From contig JXTB01000175.1 in the NCBI GenBank assembly GCA_002914805.1, positions 96,977 to 160,976 of the forward strand: DNA of 64,000 nt, given 5' to 3'. Positions 11,490-23,038 of this stretch are shown here, one piece after another. This DNA is from Parasponia andersonii (Eukaryota; Streptophyta; Magnoliopsida; Rosales; Cannabaceae). The stretch's first letter is position 1; each line of letters opens with the position of its first letter. Both the position numbers and the translations under genes were made by a program. Below the pieces are notes generated by a model. The model had not been told where the DNA came from. It ran no database searches and saw only the letters and a program-made list of their open reading frames with translations.

Positions 11490-12728
11490 ATACTTCCCGC
11501 ACCATAAGATCAACAACCTTAAGCAACAGATCTCAACTTTTTCCTAAAAAGATAGCGAAATATTATACCAAGCCTGGGAAAGATTCAAAGAGTTGTTGAA
11601 TATATGCCCGCACCATAGCTATGAAAATTGGTGATTAGTAAGTTTTTTCTATGAAGGATTAACTATAAGGGAGCGTCAATTCATAGAGATGATGTGTAAT
11701 AGAGAGTTCCTACAAAAAGACCTAGATGAAGCCATAGACTACATGAATAAGTTAGCTGACAAAACCCACATGTGGACTGGACCTAGTACTACTGATGGTA
11801 CTAATAGGTCATGACCAACCAGAATCTACCAACTTAGGGGAAAAAAATAGCCTTAAAGCCCAACTAGAAGCCGTGACTAGGGAATTAGAGGTTTTGAAAA
11901 CTAGAGATAGTAGAGTCACCCATACAGTTGCTAGGGTAGAATCTCAAACTATATGTTTTATCTGTGGGGGAGTGGAATACTTAGCTCAAGATTACCTAAT
12001 CTATAGTAAGATGAGAGGGGTTTATGAAGAACAATGCAATGCCTTAGGAATGTTTAGAAAGACTTTCTCCTCATATTCTGACATTTACAATCCTAGTTGG
12101 AGAAATTACCCAAACTTTAGCTGGAGGACTGAACAAAACCAACCTGCATCATCCAATACCAATAACTGGCATACTGGGACACCACTACCCAGGAATTACT
12201 TTGCACCTCAATATAATGTACAACCTAATAGAAATCTTTTAAAGGAGACACTTTAGACATTTATGGAGGTATAGAATAAAACTAACCAAAAGTTTAAGTC
12301 TGTACTTACATAGGTGATAGAAGAGAATAAAGAGATTAAGAGTTAGATAACTAAGCTGACTAGTGCTCTTACTGTACAAGAGTATGGAATATTTCTTGCT
12401 CAACCTCAGTCCAATCCAAAGGGGCAACACTTGGCACAAACCTCTGGCATTGATACGTAGAATATTAAAGAGGTGAATTCTATTACTGCTCAAGGTGGTA
12501 AGACTTTAGATGGTCCAACTCTACTAAGTGACATTACCACTCTAGGTAGTACTCAAGATGCCCCTCTACAAGAAGCTGAAAAGAATTTTCTTGTTAAAAT
12601 GCCTTTTGCTCAAGATCTCAAGACAGGAAAAATACCAGAAAATCAAGGTGAGATCCTCAAAAACCTTAAGCAATTTAAAATTAATTTTCCTTTGTTACAT
12701 ATGATCAAGCAGGTACCATCACTAAAGT
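11490..12728 (+). pseudogene. Athila Gag relic
   Basis: Translation gives KYFPHHKINNLKQQ, then YQAWERFKELLN and CPHHSYENW, which is the Retrotrans_gag capsid core. In-frame stops fall near 11545, 11634 and 11812. The segment 11795-12256 is open and contains CFICGG-X2-Y-X4-Y, a CCHC knuckle in which the His and last Cys have become Tyr. It ends with the Athila-type YNPSWRNYPNFSW. Further stops occur at 12254, 12281 and 12315, and 12473-12730 continues the gag C-terminus up to the protease. The N-terminal part of gag is missing. Confidence 0.8.
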
Positions 12729-12819
12729 GATCAAAGATCTATGCACCATGAAAAAAAAGCAACACGTTAAGAAGACTGCATTCTTGACTGAGCAGGTAAG
12801 TACGGTGGTTGAGTAGAAA

Positions 12820-13425
12820 ACACCATCCAAATTTAAAGATCCAGGTTGTCCCACTATCACATACCACATAGGGATACACGAGTTTAGCCAAGCAGTTCTT
12901 GACTTAGGAGTAAGTGTAAATCTCATGCCATATTCTGTATACTTATGACTAGGCTTTGGAGAAATTCAGTCGACATCTATGGTACTACAGCTAGTCGATT
13001 ATTCTGTGCAAAGACTGAGAGGGATAGTAGAAGATGTTTTGCTGCAAATTGATAAATTCTACTATTCTATTGATTTTCTAATCTTGTATACTCAATCTGT
13101 AGTTCACATCGAGTCCAAGATCCTGCTAATTTTAGGAAGATCTTTCCTTGCTACATCTGTGATACTGCAGCTAACTGACTATTCTGTGCAAAGACTAAGA
13201 GGGATAGTAGAAGATGTTATTGATAAATTCTACTATCCTATTTGATTTTCTGATCCTGGATACACAATCTATGGTTGATATCAAGTCCAAGATCTTGCTA
13301 ATTTTAGGAAGACCTTTCCTTACTAAAGCAAATACCCTCATTAATTGTAAGAATAGCCTAATAAAGTTATCATTTGGAAACATGATCTTGGAGGCAAACA
13401 TTTTCCATATTGAAAAACAACCATG
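12820..13425 (+). pseudogene. Athila aspartic protease relic with internal duplication
   Basis: KFKDPGCPTITYHIG, AVLDLGVSVNLMPYSVY and RGIVEDVL match the retroviral-type aspartic protease of Athila (the usual DLGAS active site appears here as DLGVS). A 180-bp segment encoding the second half is duplicated in tandem, 12973-13152 and 13153-13326. The second copy has lost a few codons and shifted frame at about 13240. LILGRPFLTKA and NSLIKLSFGNMILEANIF close the domain. A stop follows MPYSVY at about 12946. Not functional. Confidence 0.8.
12973..13326 (+). repeat. 180-bp tandem duplication inside the protease
   Basis: The offset between the copies is 180 bp (60 codons), so the duplication began in frame. 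The copies differ at roughly one base in ten by eye and by a short deletion in copy 2, so it is not recent. Confidence 0.85.
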
Positions 13426-13426
13426 A

Positions 13427-13636
13427 GATGAACACGAATGCTATCTTTCCTACTTGATATATACACTCATCCCAAAGGAAGTAAACTTGCATAATAATTT
13501 AGAATCTTTAGAATACCTTCTCCAAAACTCTAATTCTGAATTTTTGCATTATTCTATTGACACGTTTAATGTCTCTACAGTTTTTTATGATATACAGGAT
13601 AAACGAAAGAAGTTTTGGTAATCATGCTTTGAGGAG
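13427..13636 (+). other. Protease-RT linker of the Athila relic
   Basis: Degenerate coding DNA between the protease and RT blocks. Short runs such as LPEEL-like text just before 13637 suggest Athila pol linker. Stops are frequent. Confidence 0.5.
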
Positions 13637-14645
13637 TTGCCACGTGAAAGAGAGAAGCTGAAACCATCTACCTTGGAGACACCTAAGATTGAACTATCCC
13701 TATTATCCAAAGATTTGAAACACACATTCTTGGGTTTAGGTAATACTTTTTCTGTCATTATTTCTTCTGAACTTAGTGTTTATCAAGAAAGAAAATTGGT
13801 AAATTTTTTACAAGAGCACAAATCTGCACTAGGTTGGACTATAGCTGATATTAAAGGCATTTCTCTATTAATTTGTTCCCATAAAATCCATTTAGAAGAA
13901 GAAGCTCACCCTGATAGAGACCCCCAAAGAGGACTTAATCCTACAACGAAAGAAGTAGTTAAGAAAGAAGCCTTAAAACTATTAGAAGTAAGTATCATCT
14001 ATCCTATATCTGATAGTAAATGGGTAAGTCCAACACAAGTAGCTCCTAAAAAGTCAGTTATTATATCTGATAGTAAATGGGTAAGTCCAACACAAGTAGC
14101 TCCTAAAAAGTCAGGAATAACTGTAGTTGAGAATAAAAATAGGGTTCCCATTCCAACTAGGGTAGTAACAGGTTGGCGTATGTGTATAGATTATAAAAAG
14201 TTAAATTCTTCCACCCGAAAAGACTACTTTCCATTGCCTTTTATTGACCAAATTTTATAACTTGTAGTGGGTCATCCTTTTTATTGCTTTCTTGATGGTT
14301 ATTTAGGATATTATCAAATAGAAATAGCTATAGAAGATCAGGAATACGCTTTTCGTAGAACACTATTGGGCTTATGTTATGCACCAACTATATCCCAGCA
14401 TTATATGCTTAGTACTTTTTCTGATATGGTTGAAAAATATATGGAAGTATTTATGGATGATTTGACTGTTTTTTGTGATTCTTTTGACTCATGTCTACTA
14501 AACTTAAAAGCTGTTTTGAGTAGGTGTGAAGAAAAAGGTCTTGTGCTAAACTGGAAAAAATGTCATTTCATAATATCTTCTGGAATCATTTTAGGGCACA
14601 TTATTTCTAAAAAGGGAATAGAGGTTGATAAGGAAAAAATTTAGT
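13637..14645 (+). pseudogene. Athila reverse transcriptase relic
   Basis: The first part (13637-14260) has LVNFLQEHKSALGWTIADIKGIS, then WRMCIDYKKLNSSTRKDYFPLPF and DQIL, the RT fingers. After a stop at 14259 it resumes with YCFLDGYLGYYQIEIA, GLCYAP and MEVFMDDLTVF. The catalytic FMDD at 14448-14462 is intact. A 57-bp in-frame duplication (SDSKWVSPTQVAPKKS repeated; offset 57 between 14011 and 14068) sits just before the fingers. A stop near 14642 ends the open stretch. Family assignment is firm; function is lost. Confidence 0.85.
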
Positions 14646-15395
14646 TAATCTATAATTTATCTACATCAAAATTGGTAAGAGATGTTCGGTTTTTTTTTGG
14701 ACATGCTGGTTTTTACAAGAGGTTTATACAAAATTTCTCTCCTATATCTCGACTATTGTGTATCCATTAGGCCAAAGAAGCTGAGTTTAATTGGATTCCA
14801 GAGTGTGAAGAAGTGTTCAAAATACTCATTGCCAAACTTACTACAGCTTCTATCATACAGTCACCTGATTGGAATCTACCCTTTGAAATTATGTGTGATG
14901 CAAGCAACTATACTGTGGGAGTTATCCTTAGACAATGAAGGGGGGAGATGCCTTTCGTTATCTACTATGCTAGTAGAACTTTGAACAATGCTCAAATGAA
15001 TTATTTTATTACCGAAAAAGAACTACTAGCTGTTGTTTTTGTGTTAGATAAGTTTCATTCTATTTAATTACTTTACCTCTTACTATTTTTACTGACTATG
15101 CAACCTTTAAGTACCTTCTTTCCAAGGAGGGTGCTAAGGCTCACTTGATTAGGTGGATTTTACTTTTGCATGAGTTTGATCTAACCATCAAGGACAAAAA
15201 GGGTGTTCAAAATATTGTGGCCGATCATTTGTATCATCTAGAGTTCAAGGATTTAACTAATAGCATACCAATTCGAGATGACTTCCTTGATGAACATTTG
15301 TTCGCCATAAGCCAAGTTCCATGGTATGCTCACATTGTTAGTTACTTGGTTTCTGATGAAATTCTGCCTAAATGGAGTACACAAGACAAGTGAAA
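14646..15395 (+). pseudogene. Athila RT thumb and RNase H relic
   Basis: In changing frames I read GHAGFYKRFIQNFS (14700-14740), IMCDASNYTVGVILRQ (14884-14935), YYASRTLNNAQMNY and TEKELLAVVF (about 14955-15040), then LIRWILLLHEFDLTIKDKKGVQN and VADHL (15145-15235). These are the connection and RNase H regions. Stops and frameshifts occur at about 14770, 14936 and 15065. Confidence 0.8.
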
Positions 15396-16581
15396 ATTCT
15401 TGGTTAAGGTAAAAAACTTTTATTGAGATGATCCTTATTTGTACAGGTATTGCCCTGACCAAATCATGACACGTTGTACTCTAGAAGGTAAGGTATCTAA
15501 TGTCTTGAATTTTTGTTATTTTGAGGCTTATGGTGATCATTTTTCCATGAAAAAGACTACTGCTAGAATTTTACAGTGTAGTATTTATTGGCCTACTTTG
15601 TTTAAAGAAACTAACAACTTTTGCCATTCTTGTGAAGGGTGCCAAAAGCTAGGAGCATTGACCCGACGCCATATGAAATATTTTCTTGTTGGAGTACTGA
15701 TTTTATGTGTCCTTTTCCTACTTTTTTGGTTATCTATATTTTCTTCTTGCTCTTGATTATGTGTCCAAATGGGTCGCGACTGTGCCTTGTCACACTAATG
15801 ATAATAATGTTGTGGTAAAATTTCTAAGAAAAAATGTCTTATCTAGGTATGGAACACCACATGTTATTATAAGTGATTAAGGGACACATTTTTATAATCG
15901 TTCTTTTGAGGCTTTGATGTGCTGGTATGGTGTTATATACAAGGTTTCAACTACATATCATCCGTAGAGTAATGAATAAGCTGAACTTGCAAATAGAGAG
16001 GTTATGCAAATCCTAGAGACGACGGTCAACCCGAATCAAAAAGATTGGTTCTTACATCTTTCTGACGCACTTTAGGCATACCACATTGCTTATAAGACCG
16101 TCCTTGGGATATTCCTGTACAGACTTATCTATAGAAAAGCGTGTCATCTATCTATAGAGCTATAACACAAAGCTTATTAGGCTATTAAAGCCCTCAACTT
16201 TGATTTGACTACAACAGGGTTTTTAAAAAAGTTACAATTATCAGAAATTGAAGAATTGCATAACGATGCATATGATAATTCCAAAATCTACAAGGAAAAA
16301 TTAAAAGCAGCTCATGACAAACAGATTTTGAGAAAGAATTTTGAGCTAAACCAACGGATTTATCTTTATGATTCCCAATTGTATCTCCACCTTGGTAAGC
16401 TGAGATCGTAATGGACCAGTCTATTTACTATATAACAAGTCTTTCCAAATGGTGCTATTGAGATTCAAGATCCAACTAATGGGAGAATTTTTCGTGTAAA
16501 TGGACAACAATTGAAGAATTTTATGGAAAGAATAGAACAACCTGAGGAGATCACTTTGGTGGCTCATGTCTACCATGACTA
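15396..16581 (+). pseudogene. Athila integrase relic
   Basis: The HHCC zinc finger is partly kept (YGDHFSMKKTTARIL, then CHSCEGCQKLG at about 15625), with the first His replaced by Tyr. The catalytic core continues across a frameshift near 15690: ALDYVSKWVATVPCHTND, LSRYGTPHVIISD, and AELANREVMQILE at about 15980-16015, so D and E positions can be placed. Stops interrupt it at about 15880, 15966, 15977 and 16073. The C-terminal part includes ELNQRIYLYDSQL, GAIEIQDPTNGRIFRVNGQQLK and ends about 16581. Confidence 0.85.
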
Positions 16582-18005
16582 ATTAGGTTTTATCTTTCTG
16601 TATCAGATTTTATTTTTCTTTCTTAGGTTATTTATTTTTGTTTTCTTTAGGTTGTTTTCATCCTCTTCTCTAACCTATTCATTTGAAAGCCTATACATCG
16701 TGTGGAAATTCCATCACTCAGGTGTGTTCTATCCTTTGCTCTTTTCTTTTCTATATATTTTTTTGTGACAATGAGGACTCTATCTGATTTAGGTTAGGGG
16801 AGGTGGTATATGTATGTACATTTTAATGCACATATTTTTCATGTATGTATAAAAATTTTTCCAGAAAAAAAAGTTTTTTTAGTTACGACTCAGTTTGATA
16901 ATCGAATGCTGATGATAAGATTTGATTTTACTGATTAAAGTTTTTTAGAAAAATGACGAATGCTATTTTTGTCTATGTGCTTAATTCTTATGTTAGTTTA
17001 ATTTTGCTTATAATTCTTGAATATTTTTAAGCATTTTATTTCATTTTAATTGTTTTGTTTACTTAGAAAAAGTTTATGTGATTAAGTGAATTTCTAAAAT
17101 CTCATCAGTAAACTTTAGAACCTGTTTGATTATCACTTAAGGTGAAATTCCAGACTAAGTTGTATTAGATATATGATTTAGGATATTTTTGGATCGTTTG
17201 AATCTTTCAAGCCTACCTTAGACATTCAAATCTCCTTAGTTAGTTACCCCTTTGAGCCTAATTTTATCCTTTTCTTTGTTACCCATATTTTTGGCCTAAA
17301 GCTCATAATGATTTCCTACATCTTACCTTTTACCTTATAGCACATATGGTCTTTATTGAGCATATTTTATGTTACGTGATATTATGAGAGGAAGGATAGT
17401 GTTTTAAAATATCTTTTTGAGGCTAAAAAAAAAAAGAAGTTGAAAAAAGTAAAATTAAAAATTAAAAAAATAGAAAGAAAAGTGAAGTGTAGAAGAAAGT
17501 TAAAAATAAGTTTGGAGGTTAAATCTATGAAGTGTTTGAAGTGAAGATTTATATAGATCCAAGAATAATGTGTTTAAGATGATTTGAACCATAAAATAGA
17601 CTATTATCCTAGCTTTACCCTAGCCATTCATTATAAGCTTAAATAAAGTCATAATGATCTTTGGTGCAGTATTGATCTATATTAATGAAGAATGGTATGA
17701 AAAACAGACTTATGAAGTTTATTTATCATCTAGAGATTATACATATGTCACTTATTTGTATAAATTGATCTAGCTTGTGAATGATTAAATATAATTATTC
17801 ACACACGCACCCAAGAATTTTAAGTGAGGTTAAAGGCATTTGAATTAAAATTCTAGACTATTTGTAGTGTTTAGAGTTTTTTCTTTGAGTTTTATATTAT
17901 GTGAAATCTTTGGGACGAAAACTTTGAGAATTAAATTGAGTTATGTTTAGGTATTTAGATTTTTCTTTTCTTTTGCTAGGGACTCGCAAAGTTTAAGTTA
18001 TATTT
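16582..18005 (+). other. Athila 3' non-coding region
   Basis: A stretch of 1.4 kb lies between the integrase end and the 3' LTR. Athila elements often carry a long spacer or an envelope-like frame here, but I see no open frame with membrane features. It contains GGTTAGGGGAGGTGGT at 16793-16808 (purine-rich) and A-rich DNA at 17428-17500. GGGACTCGCAAAGTTTAAG at 17970-17998 is the usual text just before the polypurine tract; the tract itself has decayed to TTATATTT. Confidence 0.6.
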
Positions 18006-19432
18006 TGTGTGTTTTTGAGTATTATTAGTGTAATTTTTAGATAATTTAAGTTATTTTATTTTTAATTTAGAATAATTATTTAGATTTAATTTTATTGAAT
18101 TTTAGATTATTTTAGATTTAATTTTAGGATAAGAATTTACTTATCAACTTATTTTCAAATTTCAGTGTTTAGATTTGCTTTAGCCATTACTTTATTTGCT
18201 TTTAAATTCTGACATAGTTTTAATTTGATTTTAATTTAGGAAAAAAAAAAAAAAAGAAAATCATAAAAAGGAACCAAAGCATACGCAAGTATAAAATGGA
18301 GAAAACTTGTGATCTCGACTATCCATTGCAAGCTCATGGGAATCAGATGCCCGCGTGGACTGCACGCGAGGGAGCTGGCACATCTGAAGCTAGGAGACAT
18401 GTGGGCCTATGCACTGCAGCTGTTGCTTGGTATGTCTGATCTTATGCGTCTCACCTCCCGTGCAACCAGGTTTTCATGCATTCAAATGCTGCCACTTCAC
18501 CCTTTGACTTTGACTATTCTATCAGCCAATAAGGAGCCATTTAAGTGCCGAGTTCACAGGTTTTACCCGCACGTGATTATTTCTCAATGCTCAGAAAATG
18601 TGAATAAAGAGGAAGAGAGAGAGAGAAAGAAAAAGAAAATTGTGAGAATTTTAGACATCATCCAACCAATTAGAAACCATCTTTAAAAACGTAGGAACTT
18701 GCACAACACTCTAATTTCAGTTATAAATAATGAAAACGTAAGTAGAATAACATACACCAATTTGTAGAGAGAAAATTCTATTTTTTCTAAAGAGAGTGTG
18801 TGAGATGAGTTCAATGTCAGGCTAGTTTTTAGAAATGCTAGAGAGATGATCTTAATTGTATAGTTTTTTTATTTTCTATCTTTGATTCCTGAGAATAATT
18901 CAAAAACTTATATATTTAGTTTGTTAAATTCTTCAATATTTTTAGTTTCAACATATTATTTTTTAGTTTCTCATATAAATTCAGTCATGCTTTCTTTATG
19001 TATTGATTTAAACTAGATTATAATTATATTTGTTTTATTAGATGATCTTTTGCTGCAGTATTATCTCTGTGATATATTATCGATCTTAGATAACTAATAA
19101 GATATATTAATTTTTTGGTTGTTAATTGGAAGAATTTTTCATATTGAATACCTTAGATTAATATTTGTTCTTAAGTGCTATATTTTTCAGTTATGTGTTT
19201 GGGAAGTGAAACATATAATTGAGTAATAAATAAAAATCAAAATTGGTAATACTTAAACGAATAATTCAGTGAATCTTGAAACCTTGATTTTTTCATATTA
19301 ATATATTTTAATTTATTGCTCAATTAATTTTTATTTTCAAATTTTTTTTTTCATTTGTTCGTTATCTTTTTATTGTTGATTTACTTCTCTGTGGGATCGA
19401 CACCTTAATCTATACTGTGATAGCCACTAGTA
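18006..19432 (+). repeat. Athila 3' LTR
   Basis: It begins TGTGTGTTTTTGAG and aligns with 10420-11345 over its first 930 bp. It then continues 490 bp further to CTGTGGGATCGACACC (19389-19404), a signature close to the 3' end of Athila/Tat LTRs. The exact end is uncertain by a few bases. The TATA box is at 18722-18729. It appears more AT-shifted than the 5' copy. Confidence 0.8.
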
Positions 19433-20199
19433 TATTTTAAGTATAGACAAATGTCAATATTGATAATAACCAAAATATAAATTCTAAATAAAACAAACAA
19501 TCAAATTACAAGTTATAAAAATCTAATCATCCCATGTTTTGAAAGGCCTAACTTCATTAAATAAAAGAGCCCAACAACTAGTTAATTGAATCGAGGGAAA
19601 AACTGTCGTAGCACTCTAAAGCATCTTCAATATAATATTAAATCATTGTGCTAATGCTATAAATTAGTATATAGCACAAAAGTTCTCTAATACCATTCTA
19701 TTTCTTGTCTCAAATTTAGGATACACCGTACATTTTGTCAAATTTGACGTAAAAGTATAGCATAATTCTAAATTTGTCATTCAACTTTATCGTAATCTTA
19801 TATATTTTTAAAGTATTAAAATCCACACTTTCTAATGCTTAATCAATTACTTATATACTTTTAATGTTCAATCAATTACTTATATACTTTTCAATGCTCA
19901 AACTTTCTAATGCTTAATAAATTATTAATCAATAAAAAATTAAAAATATCATTTCAATAGTATTGTGTACTGGAGCAAAACTTAAATTTTAGTACCAAAT
20001 TTCAAATTTGTTATCTTTTATACCAAATATATCTTTTTTATTAGAGATAATTTTAGTAGTTTCTATAATTTTTGTAATAGAAATAAAATAAGTATTCATC
20101 AAGTTGAAATTCTAAATTAGTTTTGGAGTAAAATGGTATATATATTTTGACAAAAATACTGTAATTGTTAAATTTATATATAGTTAAGTGAGCCAAAGT
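19433..20199. other. Intergenic DNA with small repeats
   Basis: ATCAATTACTTATATACTTTT is duplicated at about 19848 and 19873, and CTTTCTAATGCTTAAT occurs at about 19828 and 19901. No gene or element could be defined apart from the 24-bp inverted match at 19453-19476. Confidence 0.5.
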
Positions 20200-20745
20200 A
20201 TATAAAGAGAAGAAATAAACTAATAGAGAGAAAGTGAATAGAGAGTGGTGAGAGAGAGAAAAAATGGTATTAGAGAGAAAAGAGAATATGATGAGAAAGA
20301 TAGAAAAGAGACAAAATGGAGAGAGAGAGAGAGAGATTGGTGAAAGAACAAAAAGAGAAAATAGTAAGCGAAAATAAGGAGAGAGAAAGCATAGAGATAT
20401 AGAGGAAAAAGAAAATTATGAGAAAGGGACAGAGAAGAGAAATGATGAAAGAGAGGAAAAAGTAAGATAGAGGAGAGAACTCATAAAAGAGGGTGGAGAA
20501 AGCAAGCAGAGAGGGAGGAGAAAAAAAGTGTAAAGAGAAAGAAAGAGAAGAGAAAAAAATGCAAAGATGAGAGAGAGAGAGAAAGAGAGGTAGAAAAGGG
20601 AGAGAGAAAGTAGAGAAAGAGTGTATGTGTATATGCGCACATGCGCACGCCTGCATAGGAGTGTAAAAAGATGAGAGAGAAGGTAGTAAGAGAGAAGAGG
20701 TAGAAATAGTTTTTGTGTGTGTGTGTGAGTGAGAGAGAGACATGA
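20200..20745 (+). repeat. GA-rich low-complexity block with GA and TG microsatellites
   Basis: The plus strand is almost entirely purine for about 500 bp, with (GA)n at 20319-20335 and 20569-20590 and (TG)n at 20714-20727. The open frames on the minus strand (a run of Leu/Ser/Phe) result from this composition and are not genes. Confidence 0.85.
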
Positions 20746-22202
20746 TCAAATACATAGTGCTAGATTAAAATTGAAAATATTTAACTAAGGGAAAAAGCAA
20801 CAAATTATAGAATGCAATAGTCATTTCTCCCATTTAATCATGGAAGATAGAAGATACCACTATCTAATTTAGCAATTCTCGAATAATCAATTTATTCTCA
20901 AAATTAGAGCGATAACTTAAAATCAAATTTATGACATCTCATATATTAATATAACAATTAGGCCAAATAGAATAATTTTATTTTTTTAATGGATTTTTAA
21001 TTAAAAAATCTTAATTGAGCTTAAATTATTTTAAATATGATAATCCAAATTTAATTTAGAGTTGATTATATTTAAGGTTTTTAATTTTTTAAAAACTTTA
21101 AGTTTTAAATCTTTTCTCCTCGAAACTCTCTACTTTTTCACTTAAATTCTGCTTCCAATTAATTGGCATAAGCTAAATACAAATTACGCACCTAAAAAAA
21201 ATAATGCGTGTGACTTGTACATGACTGTTCCATCCAAATTTTTTACAGTAATTGACGACTTGGGGCTGATTTCGCTATAACTTTGGAAACCTAGGACCTG
21301 ATTATCATTTTTTTCAAGGACCACATTTCAACTTTGACGGCCAATTCAAGAGAAAATATGCCAAACAAAAACCCGTTACATGAAAATTCGTTGCTTTCTT
21401 TTAAGAAGTACTACCATTGCTAGCAACAGATGCTTAAATGCATTAGTTGCATTAGAGTTATCTGTTCACCATGAGCCCTAAATAAATAGACAACTCTTAA
21501 TACATAAACCCGTCGGATGCATCTATTCATAACAAAAACATCAAATGCATTTATGAATAACAAGACTCATCCTTTAAGACAGGCACATCCACTTGAATAT
21601 TATCTTGCTGTCAGTTTAACTTGAAAACCAACAAAATATTTGTCACATATTCGTGATTGGCAATCACACAAGATTAGAATCAATCAATTAAGAAATTATA
21701 TTTGTAAAGGGAAGTGTTCTCTTTAGTTGACTCACGACAAGCATTAGCCTATTGCACTGAATACATTCTTCTGTGCATGACATAGAAATTGAGAAAGTGA
21801 GAAAGAAATAAACTCAACCATAGCAAGAAGAGAAGAGAAGAAGTTCATCTTCTTATTCATTCCATTCATCTCTTATTGTGACCTAAGGAAGGTGTCTATA
21901 CACCGGGTTTATTTGGAGACTCTAGAAAATAGAAGGAAAAATCTAAGAGTTGTGAAGTTTGTTGTTTTCAAGATGAATTCCTTTCAAAAATCTATAATTA
22001 AATTTATAGAGGATCTATGATCAGTAGCAATTCTGCATTCATATAGAAAGGGAAAAATTGATTCATTAATTGGGAGTTTGCTCATAGAGCTACCAATATA
22101 CCCTACGAAGGAATCAAACTATATATAGTTCTTATTCTTTGCAAAAGAATAAAAAGCAATTAAGATTGCATATGAGAATAAAGAAGATAGTTACGGAGAT
22201 AT
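20746..22202. other. Intergenic DNA, nothing recognised
   Basis: AT-rich with no coding signature on either strand. A GA/CT-rich transition at 21780-21880 (GAAGAGAAGAGAAGAAG, then CTTCTTATTC) could be part of an old LTR leader but could not be matched to a repeat within the window. Confidence 0.45.
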
Positions 22203-22750
22203 TATTGGGAATATAACCAACCCAAATTCGTCGTTCATAAGATCTCATTTCAAATAAATATTAGAAAAACCAATAAATAAAAATAACAGATAAAATTAGT
22301 CATTACAATACAAGAATTCAAGTAGAACTCTCCCAAATCAGGAGAAAAAATACTACCCATAAAAAAGAATTCCATTAGTTGAAAAAATTCTAAAATCATA
22401 TAAATTTACTTCTTTTCTAACCCAATAACCCCAATATACTCAAATAATCTCTCTCACAAGTATTCTTATCTCACGCATTTCTCCTCTCTTTGAATAATAG
22501 TCCCTCTTACAAAAAGAAAATAAGAGAACTCTCATCTCTCCACTCTTTAAAAGGAAATACAAAGAGACTAAAATGGAATTTTCTCAAAAAAGAGAAATAC
22601 TTAAAATACTACATACTGGGATGATTAGTAACCAAGGAAGTAGTCGCCTTAAATAAGGCTCAAGCCTCAATCTTTTACCGATGTGCGACTTTAGGCTTCT
22701 TTCATATATTATTTAACCAAATTCTAATAGATTCTAATAGGTATTATATG
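22203..22750 (-). repeat. Copia LTR relic related to 1648-2253
   Basis: AACTCTCCCAAATCAGGAG, TTCTAACCCAATAACC, CAATATACTCAAATA and CACAAGTATTCT occur in the same order as in the LTR at 1648-2253. The left edge TTGGGAATATAACCAACCC corresponds to TGTTCAAAATCTGACCAAC. On the minus strand a diverged LTR promoter motif (AAGTCGCACATCGG) is at about 22682-22695. No PBS or partner LTR is visible, so it is a solo LTR or fragment. Its right part may continue to 23038, where the Angela-like element is inserted. Confidence 0.65.
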
Positions 22751-23038
22751 AAGAATAATGTGTATGGATTGAAGAAGAATATATGCATTTATAGATAAAA
22801 GTGGGCCTAAGTAGATAATGTTATAATAAAAAATTAATTAATTTTTATTCCTAATAAACTTCGTTATAGTGAAATATTGAGATAAGGTCTGATTTCAAGT
22901 CTAAGTATCCTAATAATTACAAAAGTAATTATTTAGTTTTTAAAATACGAAAAATACGAAGGCACTATAAAAAATATAAATATCTTTAAAATTCCATAAA
23001 GACAATATAACGAATGGTGTGAGTTTTGATCTAATAAT

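Larger units (their letters stand above)
10420..19432 (+). mobile_element. Athila-type Ty3/gypsy retrotransposon, decayed
   Basis: The element reads LTR, gag, protease, RT, RNase H, integrase, a long 3' non-coding region, LTR, all on the plus strand. The gag tail (YNPSWRNYPNFSW), the protease block and the FMDD polymerase motif are typical of the Athila clade. The 5' side has lost the end of the LTR, the primer-binding site and the start of gag. TATTT at 10415-10419 and at 19433-19437 may be the 5-bp target duplication. Every domain carries stops or frameshifts, so it cannot move by itself. Confidence 0.85.

Noticed and set aside
16793-16808. Purine-rich run considered as the Athila polypurine tract
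   Set aside because: It lies 1.2 kb upstream of the 3' LTR. The text CGCAAAGTTTAAG directly before the LTR is the expected tract position.
20270-20755. 161-codon minus-strand open frame rich in Leu, Ser and Phe
   Set aside because: It lies entirely in GA-rich low-complexity DNA; a second frame on the same strand is open as well. Composition explains it.
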